Below the pieces are notes generated by a model. That model saw only the letters and a program-made list of their open reading frames with translations, was not told the DNA's origin and did not search any database. Both the position numbers and the translations under genes were made by a program. A stretch of 48,962 nt of DNA from Fen-999 sp964530115 (GTDB lineage Bacteria; Pseudomonadota; Gammaproteobacteria; Burkholderiales; Rhodocyclaceae): positions 1-48,962 of the forward strand of contig CAZGYD010000059.1 in the NCBI GenBank assembly GCA_964530115.1, read 5' to 3'. Shown one piece after another: positions 40,767-48,962 of the stretch. Position 1 is the stretch's first letter. Every line of letters starts with the position of its first letter.

Positions 40767-42844
40767 GCCGCGTCGCTGGCCGTGATCGCGATGAGCAGCA
40801 GGATTTCCTCGGCGACGGCCTGCGGGAAACCGGTCCGCGTGCCGTCACGGTTGTCCATGAGCAGGGTTTGCAGGAATTGGGCCGCTTCGGGTGTGCGCCA
40901 GAGCTTGACCAGCCGCGAGCGGATGTGGGGGTAGTCTTCGAGCGACGCGCGCGTGCTGCCGCCCGGCGCATCCCATTCGTCGGGCTGAACGTTGAAGTGC
41001 AGCCGCACTTCGCCGGCGTGCTTCTCGAACTCCTCCTTGTTGCCGTTCAGGCGGTGGATCTCGAGTAGCTTGAGCCACTGGTGCAGCGACTGGCGAGGGT
41101 TCTCGCGGATGTGCTCGACGAGCGTCTGGGCGGCCGAGTGGCCGAGCCCCATCGAGGTCATGATGTTGGCGAGCTCGATGGCGGCCGTGGCCGGATCGCT
41201 CGGCACCGGCTCGGCGGCCACCGGCAGTTCGGGCCGTGGCGGCTCGAAATCGATGCCCGGCAGCGGCGCCTTGGGCTGTCGCCGGGGCTCTTCCAGGCCG
41301 GCGTCGAAGAAAGCGGGCGGCAGCACGTCGTCCCTGGCCTCGGATTCCTTGGGCACGAGGATTGGCGCAGGCGGCGGGGCGGCGTGATCAGGGGGTGAGG
41401 CTTTCGTGGCCAGGGGTACGGCACTGGCGACGGCAGCCGGCGGCGGGCTTTCCTGATGGCGGGGCGCGGTGATGTTCGCCGGACTGGCCGAACCGGCAAA
41501 GTCCTCATCCGCCGCCACCTCCGCCTGCCGGTGCGCCTTGAAGCGGCGCAGGCCGAAGAGCAACCCGGCACCAAGGATGCCGCCCGCGGCGACCGCGAGG
41601 AGCAGGTGCCACCAGCCTTGCTGGTCTTCGCTGTCGCGCGCCGCCTTTTCGGCTGCGCGCTCGGCCTGCCAGCGGGCCTCGCGCTCGGCGGCCTCCTTCT
41701 GCAGCCGGGCGATGGTCTTCTTCAGTTCTTCGGTCGCGGCTTCGAGCTCGCGGATCTTCTCGTCGTTGACGGACTGCGCGGACACCTGCTGCTCCATCAT
41801 GCCCGTGAGCCGGTCGACGAGTGCGATGGTTTCCTTCTCGTCGCGCTTCGTGCCACCGCCGTTGCCGACCACCAGCCGATCCCGGCTGCCGTCGGCCGGC
41901 ATGCTGCGGGGCGCCGTGGCGGGCTCGCCCTCAGACGCGGCTGGCGCACGACGCGGGGCGGCGCCGTTCACGGCGGCGAGCTCTTCGGGCGTCATCGGTT
42001 CGCCGAGCGGCGAGAGGCCGTTTCTGTAATCGCCGGGCCGGCGCGGCGGCACGCCGACGGGAACGACGAGCTCCAGCCCGGCCGGGAGCCGGTGTTGGCG
42101 CAACTGCTTCGCGCCGCCGAACACCTGCGGATTGGCTTCGGCGACCCAGCGCATGAAGCGGCCCTGCCGCAGTGGGCCGGGGAAGTGCTTCCTCGCCAGT
42201 TGCTCGAGGGTCATCTCGCGGTCGAGGGTGACCCTTCGGCCGGGCAGGCCGTCGGGCAGTCGTCCCTCGGCGGCGGTTTCACGAGCGGCGCCGGATGCCG
42301 CGGACGCGGCGACAGCCGGGCCGGCCGAAGCCGCGGCCGTCGCCGGCTTAGCCGGCGCATCCGGCACCTGCGGTGCCTCGCGCCGCGGCGAGGCCATCAG
42401 CAGGTAGTCGTGCGAGAGGTTGTAGCCGCAGGCAATGGAAATGCGGAACTCGACGAGCGGCTGCCGGATCGCCGAGCGCGTCGTCACCACGAGGCGCGGA
42501 GCGCCGGTGATCCGGTCGACGCGCACCGCGAGATCGCGCGGGAAGTATTCCGGGTCGATGGAATCCGGCATGCGCTGCACCGAAACGCAACCGGAATCGA
42601 TCGGCCGGTCGATCGTGCCGGTGACGGGGATCTCGACCAGCAGCGATTCGCCGAGCACCGCTTCGCCGATGGCGCGACCGAGTCCGAGGGCATGGCCCAC
42701 GCCCGGGATCATCAGGACGGCGGCGAGGGCCGCCGCGGTCCTCCACCTCTTCGGCGGGCGGGATTTCCGCGGGCGGCCGCCGTCCATCACCGACGGGCGC
42801 GGTCCGGCGATCACTTCACGGACGGAAAGTCTCATAATGGTCAT
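40763..42844 (-). CDS. FimV/HubP-like inner-membrane protein
   Basis: This 693-residue protein has an N-terminal signal/anchor helix (~33-52), a FimV N-terminal-type domain (HALGLGRAIGEAVLGESLLVEIPV, CVSVQRMP, FPRDLAVRVDR) and a LysM-like region (~205-262). An Ala/Glu-rich coiled coil (~345-410) leads to a second membrane helix (WWHLLLAVAAGGILGAGLLFGL, ~415-436). A long Pro/Ala-rich cytoplasmic linker follows, then a C-terminal TPR-like segment (~590-650). This is the architecture of FimV/HubP polar hub proteins that organise pili and chemotaxis. The start may be ATG 42844 or ATG 42835. Confidence 0.82.
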   Translation of the reverse strand: MTIMRLSVREVIAGPRPSVMDGGRPRKSRPPKRWRTAAALAAVLMIPGVGHALGLGRAIGEAVLGESLLVEIPVTGTIDRPIDSGCVSVQRMPDSIDPEYFPRDLAVRVDRITGAPRLVVTTRSAIRQPLVEFRISIACGYNLSHDYLLMASPRREAPQVPDAPAKPATAAASAGPAVAASAASGAARETAAEGRLPDGLPGRRVTLDREMTLEQLARKHFPGPLRQGRFMRWVAEANPQVFGGAKQLRQHRLPAGLELVVPVGVPPRRPGDYRNGLSPLGEPMTPEELAAVNGAAPRRAPAASEGEPATAPRSMPADGSRDRLVVGNGGGTKRDEKETIALVDRLTGMMEQQVSAQSVNDEKIRELEAATEELKKTIARLQKEAAEREARWQAERAAEKAARDSEDQQGWWHLLLAVAAGGILGAGLLFGLRRFKAHRQAEVAADEDFAGSASPANITAPRHQESPPPAAVASAVPLATKASPPDHAAPPPAPILVPKESEARDDVLPPAFFDAGLEEPRRQPKAPLPGIDFEPPRPELPVAAEPVPSDPATAAIELANIMTSMGLGHSAAQTLVEHIRENPRQSLHQWLKLLEIHRLNGNKEEFEKHAGEVRLHFNVQPDEWDAPGGSTRASLEDYPHIRSRLVKLWRTPEAAQFLQTLLMDNRDGTRTGFPQAVAEEILLLIAITASDAA

Positions 42845-42949
42845 TGTTTACGGCGCCGTCCTGCCGGAATGAAATGGGTTGGGCGCACGGAGTGCCGGCC
42901 GATTATATGGCAGGTGCAAATCCCGCCGGCAGCGAGAACAGACGGGCAA
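42845..42949. promoter_or_regulatory. Divergent intergenic region FimV-like / Gx transporter
   Basis: This 105-nt gap separates divergent genes. TTATATGG at 42903-42910 is a possible -10 for the rightward gene. On the other strand GTAAACAATGACCATTATGAG leads into the FimV-like start. No palindrome stood out. Confidence 0.3.
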
Positions 42950-43471
42950 ATGACCCCCACCATCGTCGAATTGCAGGTTTCCCCGGCCGACCGGCGCGTT
43001 GCGCGTTACGCCGCGGCGGCGATCGCGCTCGGCATCGCCGAGGCGGCGATCCCGACGCCGCTGCCGGGCGTCAAGCCGGGGCTTGCGAACATCGTCGTGC
43101 TGATCGTGCTCATGCGCCACGGCTGGCGCGAGGCGGCCTGGGTGTCGTTGCTGCGCGTCGTCGCGGGCAGCCTGCTGCTCGGGCAGTTCCTGGCGCCCGG
43201 CTTCTTCCTCGGCCTTGCCGGCGCGCTCGCGAGCTTGACGACACTGGCCGTAAGCTCACGTCTGCCCCGCCCGTGGTTCGGCCCGGTGAGTCACAGCGTG
43301 CTTGCGGCCTTCGCCCACATCGGCGGGCAGGTGCTCTTGGCGAGGGCCTGGCTGGTGCCGCACGATGGCGTTTTCTACCTCGTGCCGGTGTTCGCCGCCT
43401 TCGCGCTGGTCTTTGGGGTCGTCAATGGCCTGATCGCCGCGCGCCTGCTCGAATCGGAGGAACCGAAGTGA
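42950..43471 (+). CDS. Gx-type transporter (heptaprenyl diphosphate synthase component I family)
   Basis: This 173-residue membrane protein has about five helices and the family segment IAEAAIPTPLPGVKPGLANIVVLIVLM. It belongs to the HepS-I/Gx transporter family, often encoded with NusG-II proteins and ApbE-like flavin transferases and related in fold to ECF S-components. The cargo is unknown. The frame is open far upstream but ATG 42950 gives the normal N-terminus. The ubiX GTG overlaps its stop (GTGA). Confidence 0.8.
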   Translation: MTPTIVELQVSPADRRVARYAAAAIALGIAEAAIPTPLPGVKPGLANIVVLIVLMRHGWREAAWVSLLRVVAGSLLLGQFLAPGFFLGLAGALASLTTLAVSSRLPRPWFGPVSHSVLAAFAHIGGQVLLARAWLVPHDGVFYLVPVFAAFALVFGVVNGLIAARLLESEEPK

Positions 43472-44067
43472 ACACGATCGCCCTGGCCTTCACCGGCGCG
43501 TCCGGCCTCGCCTACGGACTGCGCCTCCTCGAGTGCCTGCTGCGCGCCGACGCGCGGGTCTGGCTGCTCTATTCGCAGGCCGCGCAACTGGTGGCGAAGC
43601 AGGAGCTCGGCATGACCATTCCGGCCCAGCCGCGCGAGGCACGCCGCCTGTTCGGGGAACGTTTCGGGGCGCGAGAGGGCGCCCTCGAGGTCTTCGGCGT
43701 CCAGGACTGGAACGCGCCGCTCGCCTCGGGATCGAATCCGCCCGATGCCTTCGTCATCTGCCCGTGCAGCATGGGCACGCTGGCGCGGGTCGCGGCGGGG
43801 CTCGCCGACGACCTGATCGCCCGCGCCGCCGACGTCGTCCTGAAGGAAGGCAAAAAGCTCGTCCTGGTGCCGCGGGAGACGCCTTTTTCGGCAATCCACC
43901 TGGAAAACATGCTTCGGCTGGCGCGGGCCGGTGCGGTGATCCTGCCGCCGAATCCTGGTTTCTACCACCATCCGCAGTCGGTGGCCGACCTCGTCGATTT
44001 CGTCGTCGCCCGGATCCTCGACCAGCTCGGGATCGAGCACTCCCTGATGGCCCGCTGGGGCACCTGA
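43468..44067 (+). CDS. ubiX: UbiX flavin prenyltransferase
   Basis: UbiX makes the prenylated FMN cofactor for the UbiD decarboxylase in ubiquinone synthesis. The 199 residues begin NTIALAFTGASGLAYGLRLLE, the FMN-binding signature. Later parts are VICPCSMGTLARVAAGLADDLIARAADVVLKEGKKLVLVPRETPFSAIHLENML and PPNPGFYHHPQSVADLVDFV, all diagnostic. GTG 43468 has a GGAGG 7 nt upstream. Confidence 0.94.
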   Translation: MNTIALAFTGASGLAYGLRLLECLLRADARVWLLYSQAAQLVAKQELGMTIPAQPREARRLFGERFGAREGALEVFGVQDWNAPLASGSNPPDAFVICPCSMGTLARVAAGLADDLIARAADVVLKEGKKLVLVPRETPFSAIHLENMLRLARAGAVILPPNPGFYHHPQSVADLVDFVVARILDQLGIEHSLMARWGT

Positions 44068-44105
44068 AACGCCGGCCGGGCTTGACGGCGGCCACTGGCG
44101 CCTTA

Positions 44106-44125
44106 TACTGACTGACCAGTCAGTA
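44106..44125. promoter_or_regulatory. TetR-type operator upstream of the efflux operon
   Basis: TACTGAC (44106-44112) and GTCAGTA (44119-44125) form a perfect 7-bp inverted repeat around TGACCA, 18 nt before the tetR GTG. TTATAC just ahead may belong to the -10. Autoregulation by the adjacent TetR protein is likely. Confidence 0.7.
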
Positions 44126-44143
44126 ATATCGCAAGAGTCCTGC

Positions 44144-44782
44144 GTGGAAGCCGAAACGATTCCGCTGCGCCGCCGCCGCAAGGAAGCCCGTCCGGGCGAG
44201 TTGCTCGAGGCGGCGCTCGAAGTCTTCACCGAGCACGGTTTCGCGGCCGCGCGCCTGGACGAGATCGCCCACCGGGCCGGGGCCTCTAAGGGCACCATCT
44301 ATCTGTATTTCGAAAGCAAGGAGGCGCTGTTCAAGGCGGCCGTGGAGGCGGCGATCACGCCGGCCCTCGAGGCGGCCGAGGCCGTGGCAGCCGACGGCAC
44401 GGTGTCGGCGGCGGAATCGCTGCGGCGCTTCGTCCGCCGCTGGTGGCAGGCCACCGGCGAAACCGCGCTCGCCGGGCTGCCCAAACTGCTGGTCGCCGAG
44501 TCCGGCAACTTTCCGGAGCTCGCCCGCTGGTTCCACGACAACGTGGTGCTCCGGGCCCAGCGCGCGCTCGCAGCCATCATTGCCCGCGGCGTCGAAGGCG
44601 GAGAGTTCCGGTCCGTGGAGCCCATGGTCGCCGCGCGGGTCGTCTTCGCGCCGATCTTCGCTTACCTGCTGTGGCGGCGCGCGTTCGGCGCCTGTGTCCG
44701 CGATCTGCCGACGCCGGATGCCTATCTCGCCACCGCGCTGGAAATGCTCACCCTTGGCCTGGTCCGGGAGGTCCCCCGATGA
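44144..44782 (+). CDS. TetR-family regulator of the RND efflux operon
   Basis: This 212-residue regulator has a TetR helix-turn-helix (RPGELLEAALEVFTEHGFAAARLDEIAHRAGASKGTIYLYFESKEALFKA, residues ~12-60) and a helical ligand-binding half. The GTG start is preceded by GCAAGAGTCCTGC, with no strong Shine-Dalgarno, so expression may be low. It probably represses itself and the RND genes through the palindrome at 44106. It overlaps the next start (ATGA). Confidence 0.9.
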   Translation: MEAETIPLRRRRKEARPGELLEAALEVFTEHGFAAARLDEIAHRAGASKGTIYLYFESKEALFKAAVEAAITPALEAAEAVAADGTVSAAESLRRFVRRWWQATGETALAGLPKLLVAESGNFPELARWFHDNVVLRAQRALAAIIARGVEGGEFRSVEPMVAARVVFAPIFAYLLWRRAFGACVRDLPTPDAYLATALEMLTLGLVREVPR

Positions 44783-45819
44783 GGAAGCCGTCGAAGCTCT
44801 GCCTTCTCCTCGCGTCCGTCGTGCTGTTGGCCGCGTGCGGCAAGGCGCCGCCGCCGCCCGAGGCGGCCGCCGGGCCGAGGCTGGTCCAGGCGCTGAAACT
44901 CAGCCGTGGTGACACGCCAGCCGTGCGCAGCTTCAGCGGCGAAGTGCGCGCGCGCCACGAAACGACGCCGGGTTTCCGCATCGGCGGAAAGCTCGTCGAG
45001 CGCTTCGTCGATGCCGGCGCGCGCGTGCGGCCGGGGCAGCCGCTGGCGCGGCTCGATCCGGCCGACGCACGGCTCGCGCTCGCCCAAGCGGAGGCGAATG
45101 CGGCGCTCGCCGAGGCGGAGCTTCGGCGCGCGGAAGATCTGCGGGCGCGGAATTTCCTCAGCCAGGCGGCCCTCGATGCCAAGGTGACGGCGGCGAAGGC
45201 CGCGGCGGCACAGGCGCAGCTGGCGAAGAACCAGGCCGGTTACACGACACTGCACGCCGATGCCGCGGGCATCGTCACCGCGGTGCTGGCCGAGCCCGGA
45301 CAAGTCGTCGCGGCCGGCCAGCCGGTCTTCCGGCTCGCCCGCGAAGGCGAGTGGGAAGTCGCCTTCGCCCTGCCCGAGGCAGACCTTTCCGCCGTCCGTG
45401 TCGGCATGCCGGCGACGGTCCGGCTCTGGGCCGACGGCCGGGTCCTCGCGGGCCGCGTGCGCGAGATCGCGCCGCTCGCCGATCCGGCCACGCGCAGTTT
45501 CGCTACGCGCGTCGCCCTGACCGGCGCCCGGGGACCGCTGGCGCTGGGCATGTCGGCGACGGTCGAATTCCCATCGGAGACGGCGGAGGGCATCCGCGTG
45601 CCCCATGCCGCGATCGTAGAGCAGGACGGGCGTACCGCGGTCTGGGTGATCGGCGGGGACGCCACCGTGGCCCTGCGTCCGGTGACGGTCCTCCGCTGGA
45701 GCGATGGCGGCGCCTGGGTCGGCGACGGCCTGGCCGAGGGCGAAACCATCGTCGCCGCGGGTGCCGCGTTCCTCCGGGCGGGCGAGAAGGTCAGGATCGC
45801 CGAAGCAGGGCGCCGATGA
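44779..45819 (+). CDS. RND efflux periplasmic adaptor lipoprotein
   Basis: This 346-residue membrane-fusion protein has a lipoprotein signal (LLASVVLLAAC; lipidated Cys20), a biotinyl-lipoyl-like domain, a helical hairpin (~95-150, LAQAEANAALAEAELRRAEDLRARNFLSQAALDAKV), and beta-barrel and membrane-proximal domains. It links the RND pump to an outer-membrane channel. Residues 40-47 (KLSRGDTP) come from a dispersed-repeat copy just before the conserved FSGEVRARHE strand. It overlaps both neighbours by 4 nt. Confidence 0.92.
   Translation: MRKPSKLCLLLASVVLLAACGKAPPPPEAAAGPRLVQALKLSRGDTPAVRSFSGEVRARHETTPGFRIGGKLVERFVDAGARVRPGQPLARLDPADARLALAQAEANAALAEAELRRAEDLRARNFLSQAALDAKVTAAKAAAAQAQLAKNQAGYTTLHADAAGIVTAVLAEPGQVVAAGQPVFRLAREGEWEVAFALPEADLSAVRVGMPATVRLWADGRVLAGRVREIAPLADPATRSFATRVALTGARGPLALGMSATVEFPSETAEGIRVPHAAIVEQDGRTAVWVIGGDATVALRPVTVLRWSDGGAWVGDGLAEGETIVAAGAAFLRAGEKVRIAEAGRR
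44894..44918 (-). repeat. Dispersed 24-nt repeat, copy 8 (inside RND adaptor gene)
   Basis: The plus strand reads TGAAACTCAGCCGTGG followed by TGACACGCC. It is translated as LKLSRGDTP, the same frame as copy 4. Confidence 0.87.
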
Positions 45820-48800
45820 AAAAGTTCAACCTCTCCGCCTGGGCGCTCGAGCACCCTTCGATGGTGCTCTATCTGATCCTCGTCCTTGCCGTGGCCGGAA
45901 CGCTGTCGTTCATCAACCTCGGCCGCGCCGAAGACCCCGATTTCACCTTCAAGGTCATGGTCGTGCGCACCCTCTGGCCGGGCGCGACGGCCAAGGAGGT
46001 CGAACAGGAGCTCACCGAGCGGATCGAGCGGAAGCTCCAGGAGACGGCCTGGCTCGACGTGCTCAAGTCGGCGTCGCGGCCCGGCGAGTCGCTGATCTTC
46101 GTCATTCTCAAGGATTACACGCCGAAGGCCGAGGTGCCGGAGGCCTGGCGGCAGGTGCGGCGCAAACTCGACGACATCCGCCACACGCTGCCGGCCGGAG
46201 TCCAGGGCCCCTACCCGAACGACGAGTTCGGCGACGTCTATGTGAATATCTATGCGCTCACCGGCGACGGCCACGACATGGCCGCGCTGCGCCGGGAGGC
46301 CGATCGCCTGGCGAAAGAGCTTCGGGCGGTGCCCGACGTGAAGAAGGTCGATCTCCTCGGTGTCCAGGACGAGAAGGTCTTCATCGACATCCCGCCGGCC
46401 CGCCTCGCCTCGCTCGGCCTCACGCCGGCGATGGTCGCCGATGCGCTCGCGCGGCAGAACGCCGTGGTCCCCGCCGGCTTCGTCGAGACCGAGAGCGACC
46501 GCATCCGCCTGCGCGTCACCGGCGCCTTCGGCACGGTCGAGGCCATCCGCAATGCCGACCTCGTCGTCGCCGGCCGGCACATCCGCCTCGCCGACATCGC
46601 CCGCGTGACGCGCGGCTTCGCCGATCCGCCGAACCCGCGGGTGCGTGTCGGCGGCCGGGACGCGGTCGCCGTCGCCGTGGCGATGAACCGCGGCGGCAAC
46701 GTCATCCGCCTGGGGGAGAACCTCGCCCGGGCCGTCGAGCGGCATGGCGCCGGCCTGCCCGTGGGCATCGAGGTGCGCAAGGTCTTCGACCAGCCGACCG
46801 TGGTCCAGGTCTCGCTCAAGCTGTTCCTCCAGTCGCTCACCGAGGCGCTGGTGATCGTCCTCGCGGTGAGCTTCCTCAGCCTCGGCCTGCGCACCGGGCT
46901 GGTCGTGGCGCTGTCGATTCCGCTCGTCCTCGCGCTGACCTTCCTGTTCATGCGCCTCTTCGGCATCGACCTGCACCGGATCTCGCTCGGCGCGCTGATC
47001 ATCGCCCTCGGGCTGCTCGTCGACGACGCGATCATCGCCATCGAAATGATGGTGGTGAAGATCGAGCAGGGCTGGGACAAGTTCAAGGCCGGCACCTTCG
47101 CCTACACGTCCACGGCCTTCCCCATGCTCACCGGCACGCTGATCACCGCGGCAGGCTTCACGCCCGTGGGCTTCGCGCGCTCGGCGGCCGGTGAATACGC
47201 CGGCGCGATCTTCTCGGTGACGACCATCGCCCTCCTGACCTCGTGGCTCGTGGCCGTGGTGTTTACGCCCTATCTCGGTTACAAGCTGCTCGATGCCGAA
47301 AAGCTGCGCAAGTACGGCGAGGATCATCACGGCGACATCTACGACACGCCCTTCTACCGGCGCGTGCGCGCCACCGTGGAATGGTGCGTGCGCCACCGCA
47401 GGACGACGATCGCCGTCACCATCGTCGCCTTCGTCCTCGGCATCGCCGCCTTCAATGCCGGTGTGCAGAAGCAGTTCTTCCCACCCTCGAACCGCGCCGA
47501 ATTGCTCGTCGATCTCTGGCTGCCGCACGGCAGCTCGCTCAAGGCCACGGAGGCCGCCGTGAAGCGCGTCGAGGCGATGATCGGGGACGACGCCGACGTC
47601 GAGAGCTACTCCGCCTACATCGGCAACGGCGCGCCGCGCTTCTATCTGCCGCTCGACCAGCAGCTCTTCAACGACAACTTCGGCCAGCTGGTCATCGTCA
47701 CGCGCGGGCTCGAGGCGCGCGAGCGGGTCCGCGCCCGGCTGATGGCCGCCTTCGACGCTCCGGACGGCTCATGGAGCCATCTGCGCGCGCGCGTGCAGCG
47801 CCTCGAGAACGGCCCGCCGGTCGGCTATCCGGTCGTCTTCCGCGTCAGCGGCGAGGATCCGGCGATGCTGCGCTCGATCGCCGGCGACGTCGCCGAGGTG
47901 ATGCGCGCCAACCCGAACCTGCGCGACGTGAACTTCGACTGGCACGAGATGGCCAAGAGCGTCCGCATCAGGATCGACCAGGACCGCGCGCGCCAGCTCG
48001 GCGTGTCCAGCCAGGACATCGCGCAGATGCTCCAGGCCCACGAGGTCGGCGCCACACTGACCCAGTACCGCGAAGGCGACCAGGTGATCGACGTCGTCTG
48101 GCGTGCCTCGGCGGAGGACCGCGGCCGGCTGGACCGGCTCACCGACCTGCCGGTGCCCGCGGGCGGCAAATGGGTGCCGCTCGCCCAGCTCGCGCGGCTC
48201 GAACCGGTGCTCGAGGAGGCGGTCATCTGGCGCCGCGACCGCCTGCCGACGATCCAGGTCCGCGCCGATCTCGCCAATGCCGAGGTCACGGGGCCGACGG
48301 CATCGCTGCAGATCGACCCGCAGCTCGATGACATCCGCAAGCGTCTGCCGCCGGGCTACCGCATCGAGATGGGCGGCACCATCGAGGAGTCGGCAAGGAA
48401 CGAAAACGCGCTCAAGGCGGTCATGCCCATCATGGTCGTCGCCGTGATCACGCTCCTGATGATGCAGCTGCAGAGCATGCGCCGGACCTTCATGGTCCTG
48501 CTCACCGCGCCGCTCGGCCTGATCGGCGTCGCCCTGGCGCTCATCGCCTTCGGCAAGCCCTTCGGCTTCGTCGCCAATCTCGGTGTCATCGCCCTGATGG
48601 GCATGATCCTGCGCAACTCGGTGATCCTCGTCGATCAGATCGAACAGGACGAAAAGGCCGGCAAGAGCACCTGGGAGGCGATCATCGGTTCGGCGGTGCG
48701 CCGGTTCCGGCCGATCATGCTCACGGCCGCCGCAGCGGTGCTGGCGATGATTCCGCTCTCGCGCCAGATCTTCTGGGGGCCGATGGCCGTGGCCATCATG

Positions 48801-48902
48801 GGCGGGCTGATCGTCGCCACGGTGCTGACCCTGCTGTTCCTGCCGGCGCTCTACGCCGCCTGGTACCGGGTGCGCGAGCCGGTCCAGGCCGGGAGGAATT
48901 AG
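45816..48902 (+). CDS. RND-family efflux permease
   Basis: This 1028-residue HAE1-like RND transporter has 12 membrane helices and two large periplasmic loops. It has the early LGRAEDPDFTFKVMVV segment and the proton-relay pair DD in GLLVDDAIIAIEMM (TM4). The second half has GFVANLGVIALMGMILRNSVILVDQIEQD. It would expel drugs, solvents or dyes using the proton gradient. No outer-membrane factor gene is in the window. The first start ATG 45816 overlaps the adaptor stop. Confidence 0.94.
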   Translation: MKKFNLSAWALEHPSMVLYLILVLAVAGTLSFINLGRAEDPDFTFKVMVVRTLWPGATAKEVEQELTERIERKLQETAWLDVLKSASRPGESLIFVILKDYTPKAEVPEAWRQVRRKLDDIRHTLPAGVQGPYPNDEFGDVYVNIYALTGDGHDMAALRREADRLAKELRAVPDVKKVDLLGVQDEKVFIDIPPARLASLGLTPAMVADALARQNAVVPAGFVETESDRIRLRVTGAFGTVEAIRNADLVVAGRHIRLADIARVTRGFADPPNPRVRVGGRDAVAVAVAMNRGGNVIRLGENLARAVERHGAGLPVGIEVRKVFDQPTVVQVSLKLFLQSLTEALVIVLAVSFLSLGLRTGLVVALSIPLVLALTFLFMRLFGIDLHRISLGALIIALGLLVDDAIIAIEMMVVKIEQGWDKFKAGTFAYTSTAFPMLTGTLITAAGFTPVGFARSAAGEYAGAIFSVTTIALLTSWLVAVVFTPYLGYKLLDAEKLRKYGEDHHGDIYDTPFYRRVRATVEWCVRHRRTTIAVTIVAFVLGIAAFNAGVQKQFFPPSNRAELLVDLWLPHGSSLKATEAAVKRVEAMIGDDADVESYSAYIGNGAPRFYLPLDQQLFNDNFGQLVIVTRGLEARERVRARLMAAFDAPDGSWSHLRARVQRLENGPPVGYPVVFRVSGEDPAMLRSIAGDVAEVMRANPNLRDVNFDWHEMAKSVRIRIDQDRARQLGVSSQDIAQMLQAHEVGATLTQYREGDQVIDVVWRASAEDRGRLDRLTDLPVPAGGKWVPLAQLARLEPVLEEAVIWRRDRLPTIQVRADLANAEVTGPTASLQIDPQLDDIRKRLPPGYRIEMGGTIEESARNENALKAVMPIMVVAVITLLMMQLQSMRRTFMVLLTAPLGLIGVALALIAFGKPFGFVANLGVIALMGMILRNSVILVDQIEQDEKAGKSTWEAIIGSAVRRFRPIMLTAAAAVLAMIPLSRQIFWGPMAVAIMGGLIVATVLTLLFLPALYAAWYRVREPVQAGRN

Positions 48903-48962
48903 AATTGCATTCACTTTCCCAACCACTTGCCCGGACCGCCAATGCCGGCCGACTGTTAGTGT
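48903..48962. other. Sequence after the RND permease; nothing recognised
   Basis: The last 60 nt hold no hairpin with a T-run, no start with a good ribosome-binding site and no recognisable motif. Confidence 0.4.

Overview
This window looks like a chromosomal segment of a GC-rich betaproteobacterium, probably from the Rhodocyclales or nearby. I infer this from the gene order argS / SPOR protein / dsbA / SDR, a class I PHA synthase, an HDOD protein next to a FimV-like protein, RapZ, UbiB and UbiX, and a leucine-catabolic (liu) operon under a MerR-type LiuR regulator. No rRNA, tRNA, integrase, IS element or CRISPR array was seen.

Layout. Positions 1-4974 (minus strand): ubiB, a sodium:solute symporter, lrgA, lrgB and the 5' part of a PotA-like ABC ATPase, closely packed. 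Positions 5087-9581 (plus): argS, SPOR protein, dsbA, an SDR and an outer-membrane beta-barrel, closed by a strong terminator at 9602-9630. Positions 9654-24178 (plus): a defence island. Positions 24397-27695 (minus): PIN toxin, phaC and a metallo-hydrolase. Positions 27811-38197 (plus): liuR and the isovaleryl-CoA / methylcrotonyl-CoA branch of leucine degradation, with carbonic anhydrase, thiolase and accessory hydrolases. Positions 38224-44067: rapZ, a NusG-II protein, an HDOD/FimV-like pair on the minus strand, a Gx-type transporter and ubiX. Positions 44144-48902: a TetR-regulated RND efflux operon.

The defence island is the most unusual part. Its backbone is a SNF2-type helicase with a C-terminal DUF3883-like domain, a DUF1156 (COG1743-type) DNA methylase and a large DUF499 (COG1483-type) ATPase with an N-terminal HEPN domain. 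Between the backbone genes sit an RloA/RloB (AbiL-like) pair, a complete MNT/HEPN toxin-antitoxin pair, a second MNT with a decapitated HEPN, and a Fic protein. Two short open frames beside these modules are chimeras: each begins like the DUF499 gene and ends like the tail of a DUF1156 methylase. They read as scars of repeated recombination that swapped or stacked modules between methylase and ATPase. The methylase gene itself carries three hairpin-type repeats without loss of frame.

Outside the island, eight near-identical copies of a ~24-nt sequence (core TTACCRYGGCTGAGTTTC, usually preceded by GGCGTG) are scattered through coding and intergenic DNA, and none was found inside the island. 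In several genes the copy appears to overlay normal protein sequence without adding length, which suggests a selected recognition signal rather than a mobile insert. A perfect 14-bp inverted repeat and a 16-codon leader frame surround the start of mccA, where a liuC gene would be expected but is absent.
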